Assembly: GCA_023662705.1 (NCBI GenBank)
Contig: JAMPIM010000005.1
Coordinates: 3,351 to 67,350, forward strand
Length of the DNA: 64,000 nucleotides
Source of the DNA: Candidatus Gastranaerophilales bacterium
GTDB lineage: Bacteria; Cyanobacteriota; Vampirovibrionia; Gastranaerophilales; Gastranaerophilaceae
Reading direction: 5' to 3'
Part shown: positions 8,415 through 16,247 of the stretch, piece after piece
Layout of the letters: each line of letters begins with the position of its first letter
Numbering within the stretch: position 1 is the stretch's first letter
Notes under the pieces: model-generated
What the model was told of the DNA's origin: nothing
The model's database searches: none
Seen by the model: the letters and a program-made list of their open reading frames with translations, nothing else
Made by a program: the position numbers and the translations under genes

Positions 8415-10035
8415 TTCTGTTATAATCCGCAAATTGTCTGTAATCAGAGAGTTCATTAATCGCAAGCATATCCGCTACGCGGGAAGCATTCTTTTGCTCC
8501 CTTGTTATATATGCATTAACTCCAACCAAAGGAAGAGTGCTGATTAAAACCGACATAGCATATTTTGCATAACCTGATGCCTGTCCTACAGCCGTATTTG
8601 ATTTTACAGCTTTAGCAAGATATTTTAACCCTAATGCTGCTCCAAGAGTAGAAAATATAACTGCAAGCGGAGTCTGCATAGCCTGTCCCAGCGCCTCAAT
8701 ACTTTCCGAGTATTTTTGCGAATTCTCATCCACAACATTAAAAGTTTTAAATGTATTATGCTGCAATCGTTTTGCATCCTTTATCTGCTCATCGGACATC
8801 TCTAAATTTTCTATGGTTTTAACCAAAAACTTTTCTTTTTCGCCTTCAGTCTTTTTCCATTTTTTATATTCACGGTCATTTTTCCAAGCATTGATAAGGA
8901 ATTTAATCATACCCATTTTTTTGTATGGTTTAGGTTCAACATCAGTAATACTATCAGCTTTTTCATCATCTACATAATATAAGCGTTCCGGATTTTTTAT
9001 TAGCTCCTGTTTAACTTTAAATCTGCCTACACGCGATGCTTCTTTTTGAATTGATGCAGCAAAAATTCCCGAACCGACAGCAGCCGTAAGCGATAAAATA
9101 TGAGGTAAGACACTCAGCTTAGCATTCAATTTAGAAGCAATTTTTTCATATAAAATACTGAACAAAGCACTGAAACCAAATACGGCAGTCGTCAATGTTG
9201 ATGTTGCAAGTTCTGCATTCTCTGCATAATCCTGTGAGGCTATGTCAATTTTTTCAACAAGTTTTGTCAAAAGCTGCTGGTCGCGTTTTGCATCCTTGGT
9301 TTCTTTCTCATTAAGTTCAGAACCGATTAAATTCGCATCTTCCTGCAATTTATAATCAAACATCATTTTCTGATATTTATACTCTGGGCTGTCAAAAGCC
9401 ATTTCTTTCATTGAATGAAAATTTTCTTTGATACTTTTAATAGGATTCGGCAATTTTGTTTTTTTCTTAGGCATATTTAAAAGCGCTTCTTCCACCTGTT
9501 TTTCCTGCTCAGGTGTCAGTACCGCAAAGGTTTTCGGATTCGCCAAATCAGTTCTCATAGCTTCAAATCTTCCGCGGCGTGAAGCACTGACTTCGGCTTT
9601 TGCAGCCCATGCATACAGAGGAAATGCTGCTGCGGTTGATATTAACATACCGCCTGTCATACTGACTATAGAAGCAAGCATTGCAGATTTTTTGCCGTTT
9701 TGCGCAAATTTTGCAAAAAAGTTTTTAACAGGTTTCAATAAAGAAACCACAAAACCTAAACCTGCACCGACCGTCATCGCGAATTCCATTCCCATACCTA
9801 CAACCTGTTCGGTAATGACTTCCATATCTTCAGCTTTTTTCTGGGAAGCTTCATCCATTATATCAATAGCTCTCAAAAGCGCACTGCTTCTTTGTAAGTC
9901 ATCATGATTAATATCATTCGGATTGCGTTTCAAATACTCAACACGTTTTGCCTCTGCCAAATCGTATTTATTTTTCCATTCAGGATATAAAACCGCATAT
10001 TTTTTGTATGATTTATAATCGCCGATAATTGTCAT
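8401..10035 (-). CDS. Threefold-repeat membrane protein, 544 aa
   Basis: No known family recognised. The protein contains three diverged copies of a ~115-residue unit: a helix with (D/E)xxSQ(K/D)(Y/K)AE, two hydrophobic segments, and an exit helix ending in ASRxG/ASRVA. Unit 1 about residues 50-165 (DEASQKKAEDME ... ASRRGRFEAM), unit 2 about 250-365 (DIASQDYAENAE ... ASRVGRFKVK), unit 3 about 420-535 (DENSQKYSESIE ... ASRVADMLAI). That predicts about six membrane helices and cytoplasmic charged linkers. No signal peptide. Probably lineage specific. Convergent with the cyclase gene, divergent from dnaK. Confidence 0.7.
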   Translation of the reverse strand: MTIIGDYKSYKKYAVLYPEWKNKYDLAEAKRVEYLKRNPNDINHDDLQRSSALLRAIDIMDEASQKKAEDMEVITEQVVGMGMEFAMTVGAGLGFVVSLLKPVKNFFAKFAQNGKKSAMLASIVSMTGGMLISTAAAFPLYAWAAKAEVSASRRGRFEAMRTDLANPKTFAVLTPEQEKQVEEALLNMPKKKTKLPNPIKSIKENFHSMKEMAFDSPEYKYQKMMFDYKLQEDANLIGSELNEKETKDAKRDQQLLTKLVEKIDIASQDYAENAELATSTLTTAVFGFSALFSILYEKIASKLNAKLSVLPHILSLTAAVGSGIFAASIQKEASRVGRFKVKQELIKNPERLYYVDDEKADSITDVEPKPYKKMGMIKFLINAWKNDREYKKWKKTEGEKEKFLVKTIENLEMSDEQIKDAKRLQHNTFKTFNVVDENSQKYSESIEALGQAMQTPLAVIFSTLGAALGLKYLAKAVKSNTAVGQASGYAKYAMSVLISTLPLVGVNAYITREQKNASRVADMLAINELSDYRQFADYNRIKAQ

Positions 10036-10164
10036 AATAATTTAAAACCTCTAAAAAATTTATTTGCATGAATAATTAAGAAATTGTTTATTTTTTAAGA
10101 TTTCTTTAAAAATAGTGGTTTAATGATAATGTTAGGAAAAATGTAACAAGGAGATTATAAAAAA

Positions 10165-11997
10165 ATGGCAAAGACAATTGGTATTGACTTAGGTACAACT
10201 AACTCAGTTGTAGCAGTTATGGAAGGTGGTAAACCAACCGTTATCGCTAACGCAGAAGGTATGAGAACAACTCCTTCTATCGTTGGTTTTTCTAAAACAG
10301 GTGAAAGATTAGTAGGTCAGCTTGCAAAACGTCAAGCTATCCTTAACCCTGATAAAACAATCGCATCTATTAAACGTCACATGGGCGACGATTACAAAAA
10401 GAATATCGACGGAAAAGACTATACTCCTCAAGAAATCTCAGCAATGATTTTGAGAAAACTTGCAGATGATGCTTCTGCATACTTGGGCGAAAAAGTTACT
10501 TCTGCCGTAATCACAGTTCCTGCATACTTTAACGATGCTCAAAGACAAGCAACAAAAGATGCCGGAAAAATCGCAGGTCTTGACGTTCTTCGTATCGTTA
10601 ACGAACCTACAGCAGCAGCTCTTGCTTACGGTCTTGAAAAAGATAAACCTGAAAAAGTTCTTGTATTCGACTTAGGCGGCGGTACATTCGACGTATCTAT
10701 TCTTGAAATCGGCGACGGTGTTCACGAAGTTCTTTCAACATCAGGTGATACAAGACTTGGTGGTGACGACTTCGATAAAAAAATCATCGACTGGATTTGT
10801 GATGAATTCAAAAAACAGGAAGGCATGGACTTAACTAACGATAAGCAAGCTATGCAGCGTATCAAAGAAGCAGCAGAAAAAGCTAAATGTGAACTTTCTT
10901 CTGTTGTAGAAACTTCAATCAGCTTACCATACATCACAGCTGACGCTAACGGCCCTAAACACTTAGAACTTTCTCTTACAAGAGCTAAGTTTGAAGACCT
11001 TTCTCACGATTTGTTGGAAAGATGTAAAAAACCGGTTGAACAAGCATTGTCAGATGCAGGTTTGAGCAAAAACGAAGTTGACGAAGTAGTTCTTGTTGGC
11101 GGTTCAACTCGTATCCCTGCTGTTCAACAGCTTGTAAAAGATTACACAGGCAAAGAACCTAACCAATCTGTTAACCCTGATGAAGTTGTAGCAGTTGGTG
11201 CAGCAGTTCAGGCAGGTGTTTTAGCAGGTGAAGTTAAAGATATCGTATTGTTAGATGTTACTCCGTTAACTCTTGGTATCGAAACTTTAGGCGGTGTAAT
11301 GACTCCTTTGGTTCCACGTAACACTACAATTCCTGTTTCTAAATCACAAGTTTTCTCAACAGCAGAAAACAACCAGACAGCAGTAGATATCAATGTTCTT
11401 CAAGGTGAAAGACCAATGTCATCTGATAACAAATCATTAGGTATGTTCAGACTTGAAGGTATCGCTCCTGCAATGCGCGGTATTCCTCAAATCGAAGTAA
11501 CTTTTGATATCGACGCAAACGGTATTGTAAATGTTTCTGCTAAAGATAAAGCTACAAATAAAGAACAAAAAATCACAATTACAAACTCATCTAACTTATC
11601 TGAACAAGATATCGATAAGATGGTAAAAGAAGCAGAAGCTAACGCTCAAGAAGATAAGAAGAAAAAAGAAGAAGCAGAAGTTAAAAACAATGCTAACTCT
11701 TTAATCGCTTCTTCTGAAAGAATCGTTAAAGATTTCGAAGGTAAAATCTCTGAAGAAGATACTAAGAAATTGAACGAACAAAAAGAAGCTCTTCAAAAAG
11801 CATTAGACGAAAACAAATCTGCTGATGAATTGAAGAAATTATCAGAAGAATTACAGCAAACAATGTTTGCAATCTCACAAAAAGCTTACGAAGCTGTTCA
11901 AAAAGACGGCGAAGCAGTAAATTCTGATAACGCACAAGACACATCTTCAGAAAACAAAGATGACGATGTAATTGATGCAGAATATACAAAAGAATAA
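10165..11997 (+). CDS. dnaK: Chaperone DnaK (Hsp70)
   Basis: ATP-driven Hsp70 chaperone of the cytoplasm. Seen: IGIDLGTTNSVVAVMEGG, VPAYFNDAQRQATKDAG, VFDLGGGTFDVSILEIG, LVGGSTRIPAVQ, then the substrate domain (DVTPLTLGIETLGG) and a C-terminal acidic tail DDDVIDAEYTKE. At 610 aa it lacks the ~23-residue insertion seen in proteobacterial and cyanobacterial DnaK near residue 75; here KRHMGDDYKKNIDGKDYTP matches Firmicutes-type proteins. AAGGAG lies 11 nt upstream. No grpE or dnaJ adjacent and no CIRCE element seen. Codon use looks highly optimised. Followed by a strong terminator. Confidence 0.97.
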   Translation: MAKTIGIDLGTTNSVVAVMEGGKPTVIANAEGMRTTPSIVGFSKTGERLVGQLAKRQAILNPDKTIASIKRHMGDDYKKNIDGKDYTPQEISAMILRKLADDASAYLGEKVTSAVITVPAYFNDAQRQATKDAGKIAGLDVLRIVNEPTAAALAYGLEKDKPEKVLVFDLGGGTFDVSILEIGDGVHEVLSTSGDTRLGGDDFDKKIIDWICDEFKKQEGMDLTNDKQAMQRIKEAAEKAKCELSSVVETSISLPYITADANGPKHLELSLTRAKFEDLSHDLLERCKKPVEQALSDAGLSKNEVDEVVLVGGSTRIPAVQQLVKDYTGKEPNQSVNPDEVVAVGAAVQAGVLAGEVKDIVLLDVTPLTLGIETLGGVMTPLVPRNTTIPVSKSQVFSTAENNQTAVDINVLQGERPMSSDNKSLGMFRLEGIAPAMRGIPQIEVTFDIDANGIVNVSAKDKATNKEQKITITNSSNLSEQDIDKMVKEAEANAQEDKKKKEEAEVKNNANSLIASSERIVKDFEGKISEEDTKKLNEQKEALQKALDENKSADELKKLSEELQQTMFAISQKAYEAVQKDGEAVNSDNAQDTSSENKDDDVIDAEYTKE

Positions 11998-12000
11998 ATA

Positions 12001-12029
12001 AAAAAAGGGGGCTATCAGCCCCCTTTTTT
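12001..12029. terminator. Bidirectional intrinsic terminator
   Basis: GGGGGCT-ATC-AGCCCCC stem flanked by A6 on the left and T6 on the right, so it can end dnaK (+) and the convergent TPR gene (-). Confidence 0.85.
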
Positions 12030-12030
12030 A

Positions 12031-12513
12031 TTATAAATATTTATTCAATAAAAGTTTTTTTAAAGCTCTTGCCTGAACAGCTTCGGGCTCAATTTCAAGT
12101 AATCTGTCTAAATAAGGAATTGCCTCATTATATTTTTCTAATTTTTTTAACGCCGCTGCCATTGCATATAATGCATCCAAAAATTTAGGGTCAAGTTCAA
12201 GCGCCTTTTCTAAATCCGATACAGCACGATTTATATCAGGATTTTCGATATCTTTCCTTGATAACAATATCTTTGCACGGTTGTAATAAGCATCAACCAT
12301 TTTTTCGTTTAATTGAAGCGCTTTTGTATAATCCAAAATCGCTTCATCAAAATTTTCCAGAGCCTGATTTGCTACAGCTCTATAGAAATACGGGATTTCC
12401 CAATCATTTTTTAAATCGAGTGATTTATTAATATTTTCAATCCCGTTTTGGAATCTTCCGTTTTGGATATCAAAAATTCCGTTATCAAGATAATATTTGT
12501 AATCGTTAGTCAT
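12031..12513 (-). CDS. TPR-repeat protein, 160 aa
   Basis: At least three tetratricopeptide repeats: WEIPYFYRAVANQALENFDEA, VDAYYNRAKILLS, FLDALYAMAAALKKLEKYNEA, covering almost the whole length. No signal peptide, so cytoplasmic scaffold. Its ATG overlaps the uvrB stop by 8 bp, giving a uvrB-TPR operon; whether it works with UvrB is unknown and could be positional only. Confidence 0.8.
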   Translation of the reverse strand: MTNDYKYYLDNGIFDIQNGRFQNGIENINKSLDLKNDWEIPYFYRAVANQALENFDEAILDYTKALQLNEKMVDAYYNRAKILLSRKDIENPDINRAVSDLEKALELDPKFLDALYAMAAALKKLEKYNEAIPYLDRLLEIEPEAVQARALKKLLLNKYL

Positions 12514-14497
12514 TTTTCACCATTTCCCTAAGTTTTTTCAATTGGTCTCTAATTTCTGCTGCGCGTTCAAAATCAAGAATCTTAGCAGCTTTGTGCATAT
12601 CTTTTTCGAGTTTGGAAATAAGTTTCGGTAAATCTTTTTTGGAAATACCCAAATCAACCATTTCTTCCGCAACAATATCTTCAAAGCTCCTGTAACTTTC
12701 AACAAGTGAAAGTAAGTTGTTCTCAATCGGTTTTTTAATCGTTTGAGGAATAATACCGTATTTTTTATTATGTTCAAGCTGAATTTCACGACGGCGGTTT
12801 GTTTCATCAATTGCTCTTTGCATTGAATCCGTAATTTTATCCGCATACATTATAACCTCACCGCAAGAGTTTCTCGCAGCACGTCCGATTGTCTGAATCA
12901 AACTCGTATCAGACCTTAAGAAGCCCTCTTTATCAGCATCCATAATTGCTACAAGAGAAACCTCAGGGATATCAAGACCTTCTCTTAACAGGTTTACACC
13001 AATAAGAACATCAAATTCGCCCAATCGTAAGTCACGCAAAATCTCAACACGCTCTATTGATTTAACACCGCTATGCAAATATCGTACGCGAATTCCGTCC
13101 TGTAAAAAATAATCAGTCAAATCCTCTGCCATACGTTTGGTAAGTGTAGTAATCAAAACACGTTCATTCTTTTCCGCACGTTTTGAAATCTCTTTTTTCA
13201 AATCAGGAATCTGACTTTCAATAGGTCTGATATGAATCTTAGGGTCAACCAGTCCTGTAGGGCGAATAATTTGTTCAACAAGACGGGAAGAAGTTTTTAG
13301 TTCAAAATCAGCAGGGGTTGCGGAAATATAAATCTTCTGCCCTACTTTATCAAAAAACTCTTTGCTTTTTAAAGGTCTGTTATCCTTCGCACAAGGCAGT
13401 CTAAACCCGTAGTCAATCAAAGTTTTCTTTCTTGAAGCATCACCGTGATACATACCGTTAAGCTGAGGAATAGTTACATGAGACTCATCAATTACTGTTA
13501 AAAATTCACTCTGGAAATAATCCAAAAGTGTTGCAGGCGGAGTTCCGGGAGCGCGGCGTTCAATAATACGCGAATAGTTTTCAATCCCCGAACAGTAACC
13601 CATTTCCTTAATCATTTCTATATCATATTTGACACGCTGTTGAAGCCGTTGTGATTCAAGAATTTTGTTTTCGTTTTCAAGTTCTGCAACACGGTTTTTG
13701 AGTTCCTGACGAATCATTGCTAAAGTTTCGTCTTCATTCTCATCATAAGAAATATAGTGAACCGCAGGATAGATTACAACTGATTCGGGAGCTTCAATAA
13801 TCTCACCTGTCAAATGGTCAATTCTAACAATCTTTTCAATTTCATCCCCGAAGAAATAAATACGTGTAATAATCTTTTCATACGCAGGCATTATTTCTAA
13901 AATATCCCCGCGCGCACGAAAAGTGGAACGCTCAAGTTCAACATCATTTCTTGTATATTGAACACTGACAAGGTGTTTAATTAAATCATTTCGTTCAAGT
14001 TCCATTCCGACTTTCAAAGAAATAGTGCCTTTGAAATAACTTTCAGGCAATCCTAAGCCGTAAATACAGCTTACCGAAGCAATAACAATGACATCGTTGC
14101 GTTCATATAAACTTCTTGTTGTATTGTGGCGAAGACGGTCAATTTCTTCATTAATACTTGCAGATTTTTCAATATAAGTATCTGTTCGCGGAATATACGC
14201 TTCCGGCTGATAATAATCGTAATAAGAAATAAAGTATTCAACCGCATTATTGGGGAAAAGTTCTTTAAACTCGTTATAAAGCTGAGCTGCAAGAGTTTTA
14301 TTATGAGCGATAATAAGAGTCGGTTTTTGAACTTTTTCAATCACATTAGCAATAGTAAAAGTTTTACCCGAACCTGTAATCCCTAAAAGAGTTTGCGTAT
14401 CTTCACCTTTAAGCACACCGTCAACTAATTGTTCAATTGCTTTCGGCTGATCACCCGCAGGTTTGTATTTGGATGATATTTCAAATTTACGTTCCAT
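12506..14497 (-). CDS. uvrB: Excinuclease ABC subunit B
   Basis: Helicase-like damage-verification subunit of nucleotide excision repair. Seen: Walker A GITGSGKT at residues 39-46, beta-hairpin YYDYYQPEAYIP near 93-104 that threads the damaged strand, TVIDESH motif II, GVNLLREGLDIPEVSL and QTIGRAARN motif V-VI, and the C-terminal UvrC-binding coiled coil (ISKLEKDMHKAAKILDFERA). 663 aa, full length. There is no Shine-Dalgarno; TATAAT ends 6 nt before the ATG. Confidence 0.97.
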   Translation of the reverse strand: MERKFEISSKYKPAGDQPKAIEQLVDGVLKGEDTQTLLGITGSGKTFTIANVIEKVQKPTLIIAHNKTLAAQLYNEFKELFPNNAVEYFISYYDYYQPEAYIPRTDTYIEKSASINEEIDRLRHNTTRSLYERNDVIVIASVSCIYGLGLPESYFKGTISLKVGMELERNDLIKHLVSVQYTRNDVELERSTFRARGDILEIMPAYEKIITRIYFFGDEIEKIVRIDHLTGEIIEAPESVVIYPAVHYISYDENEDETLAMIRQELKNRVAELENENKILESQRLQQRVKYDIEMIKEMGYCSGIENYSRIIERRAPGTPPATLLDYFQSEFLTVIDESHVTIPQLNGMYHGDASRKKTLIDYGFRLPCAKDNRPLKSKEFFDKVGQKIYISATPADFELKTSSRLVEQIIRPTGLVDPKIHIRPIESQIPDLKKEISKRAEKNERVLITTLTKRMAEDLTDYFLQDGIRVRYLHSGVKSIERVEILRDLRLGEFDVLIGVNLLREGLDIPEVSLVAIMDADKEGFLRSDTSLIQTIGRAARNSCGEVIMYADKITDSMQRAIDETNRRREIQLEHNKKYGIIPQTIKKPIENNLLSLVESYRSFEDIVAEEMVDLGISKKDLPKLISKLEKDMHKAAKILDFERAAEIRDQLKKLREMVKND

Positions 14498-14503
14498 AAC
14501 AAA

Positions 14504-14509
14504 ATTATA
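14504..14509 (-). promoter_or_regulatory. -10 box of leaderless uvrB promoter
   Basis: TATAAT on the minus strand with 6 nt to the uvrB ATG; TTGTTA lies 18 nt further upstream as a -35. No ribosome site fits in 6 nt. Confidence 0.6.
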
Positions 14510-14600
14510 TCATGTGTTAAAGATTTGTAACAAATTGTGGAAAATATTTTTTTTATTAATTACAATATTTATTGCACTGGGTGTAGAAAGAGGAGAATCC

Positions 14601-15110
14601 ATGAACGCAAATTCAGATAAAATACTTTTACCTAATGACGTAAGAAAATTATTAAATGTTGATAATAAAGAAATTGTTGAACTTTGCAAAAAGACTTCTG
14701 TTAATCCTAAGAAAGACAGCAAAGGTCAGATTTATTTTTCAGTAGATGAAGTTAGAAAACTTAAAAATGCTAAATCATCAGTTGTTGCTGAAATGAACGA
14801 AAAGAAATCAGCACTTTCTCTTGTTTCTAAACCAAATTCTCAAGTTGTTGTTAACAACCTTCTTGAAACTTTGAGCAAAATGGAAAACAGTATCACTGAT
14901 TCTATGTCAAAGATTCTTGATGAAAAACTTGAAGGTATGGATGATGTTGTTCTTGAACTTGTAAGATGCAAGACAGAAAATGAAAATCTTAAAAACAAAG
15001 TTAACGAATTGAACAAAGAAAACTTTAAACTAAAAAATGTTCTTAACAGTTTCAAACCATTGATGTGTGGATTCTATGTTAAGAAAGAAGAAGAAAATAT
15101 TATAATCTAG
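14601..15110 (+). CDS. MerR-like HTH plus coiled-coil protein
   Basis: 169 aa. N-terminal LLPNDVRKLLNVDNKEIVELCKK and QIYFSVDEVRKLK look like a MerR/HTH_17-type winged helix that reads DNA. The C-terminal half (residues about 85-155) is a heptad-rich coiled coil (ENENLKNKVNELNKENFKLK), so it likely dimerises. AGGAG lies 5-6 nt before the ATG at 14601. It ends 6 bp before recA, so both genes are probably co-transcribed; a role in recA regulation or chromosome maintenance is only suggested by position. Confidence 0.75.
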   Translation: MNANSDKILLPNDVRKLLNVDNKEIVELCKKTSVNPKKDSKGQIYFSVDEVRKLKNAKSSVVAEMNEKKSALSLVSKPNSQVVVNNLLETLSKMENSITDSMSKILDEKLEGMDDVVLELVRCKTENENLKNKVNELNKENFKLKNVLNSFKPLMCGFYVKKEEENIII

Positions 15111-15116
15111 GGGTAA

Positions 15117-16136
15117 ATGATGGCTAAGGATGATGCTGTTTCTGTATCAGATGAAAGAAGCAAAGCTTTAAAGCTTGCTATTGAAAAGATTGAAAAAGAT
15201 TTTGGAAAAGGCGCTATTATGAAGCTTGGCGATAAGCCTGCTGTTAGCGTTGAAACCATTCCTACCGGTGCGCTGGCGCTTGATGTTGCGCTTGGCGTAG
15301 GCGGAGTTCCAAGAGGAAGAATCATTGAGGTTTACGGACCTGAATCATCAGGTAAAACAACATTAGCTCAGCATATTGTTGCAGAATGCCAGAAAAAAGG
15401 CGGAATTGCGGCTTTCGTTGATGCTGAACACGCTCTTGACCCTGAATACGCAAGAAACCTGGGTGTTAATGTTGATGAATTATTGATTTCGCAGCCTGAT
15501 ACAGGTGAACAAGCTCTTGATATTACAGAAGAACTTGTTCGTTCAGGCGCAGTTGATATTATTGTTGTTGACTCAGTTGCAGCTCTTGTTCCGAAAGCTG
15601 AAATTGAAGGCTCTATGGAAGATCAGCAGATGGGCTTGCAAGCAAGATTGATGTCTAAGGCTTTGAGAAAATTAACAGGTATTATCGGAAAAACTAACAC
15701 AACTGTTATTTTCATCAACCAGTTGAGACAAAAAATCGGGGTTATGTACGGAAACCCTGAAACAACAACAGGTGGTAATGCGCTTAAGTATTACGCATCA
15801 GTTCGTATGGAAATCAAACGTGTTGAAGGTTTGAAAGGTGATGGTGAAGACGTTGGCAACCATGTTCGTGTAAGAATCCTTAAGAACAAAGTTGCACCTC
15901 CTTTCAGAACAGCAGAATTTGATATAATCTTCGGAAAAGGTATTTGCAAAATCGGAAATATCTTGGACGTAGCTGTTGATTTGGATATTGTTAAAAAAGC
16001 AGGCTCATGGTTCAGCTTTAATGATGAAAAACTCGGTCAGGGAAGAGATAAAGCAAAAGAATTCTTAGGCTCAAACCCTGAAATTTTAGCAACAGTAGAA
16101 ACTCTTGTAAGAGAAAAACTTGCTGCTAATAGTTAA
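15117..16136 (+). CDS. recA: Recombinase RecA
   Basis: Strand-exchange ATPase and LexA co-protease. Seen: Walker A GPESSGKTT near residue 75, VDAEHALDPEYARNLGV, VDSVAALVPKAEIEG (Walker B/L1), INQLRQKIGVMYGNPETT (L2) and TGGNALKYYASVRMEI. 339 aa. Two consecutive ATG codons (15117 and 15120) follow AGGGG; either may be used. No LexA-box-like palindrome was seen just upstream of the operon. Confidence 0.97.
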   Translation: MMAKDDAVSVSDERSKALKLAIEKIEKDFGKGAIMKLGDKPAVSVETIPTGALALDVALGVGGVPRGRIIEVYGPESSGKTTLAQHIVAECQKKGGIAAFVDAEHALDPEYARNLGVNVDELLISQPDTGEQALDITEELVRSGAVDIIVVDSVAALVPKAEIEGSMEDQQMGLQARLMSKALRKLTGIIGKTNTTVIFINQLRQKIGVMYGNPETTTGGNALKYYASVRMEIKRVEGLKGDGEDVGNHVRVRILKNKVAPPFRTAEFDIIFGKGICKIGNILDVAVDLDIVKKAGSWFSFNDEKLGQGRDKAKEFLGSNPEILATVETLVREKLAANS

Positions 16137-16170
16137 GTTATGAATTAAGAATATTGATTGGGAAATTTTT

Positions 16171-16197
16171 AAGCCGAATTTAACATTCGGCTTTTTT
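16171..16197 (+). terminator. recA intrinsic terminator
   Basis: AAGCCGAA / TTCGGCTT stem (8 bp) with a 7-nt loop followed by a run of T, 35 bp after the recA stop. Confidence 0.85.
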
Positions 16198-16247
16198 ATT
16201 ACGAATTGTAAAAATTTACTTTTAAACACTAAAGTTTAACAAAAAAT

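Noticed and set aside
9428..9907. Plus-strand 159-codon frame opposite the threefold-repeat gene
   Set aside because: Shadow of the minus-strand gene, Ala/Ser-rich artefact without ribosome site.
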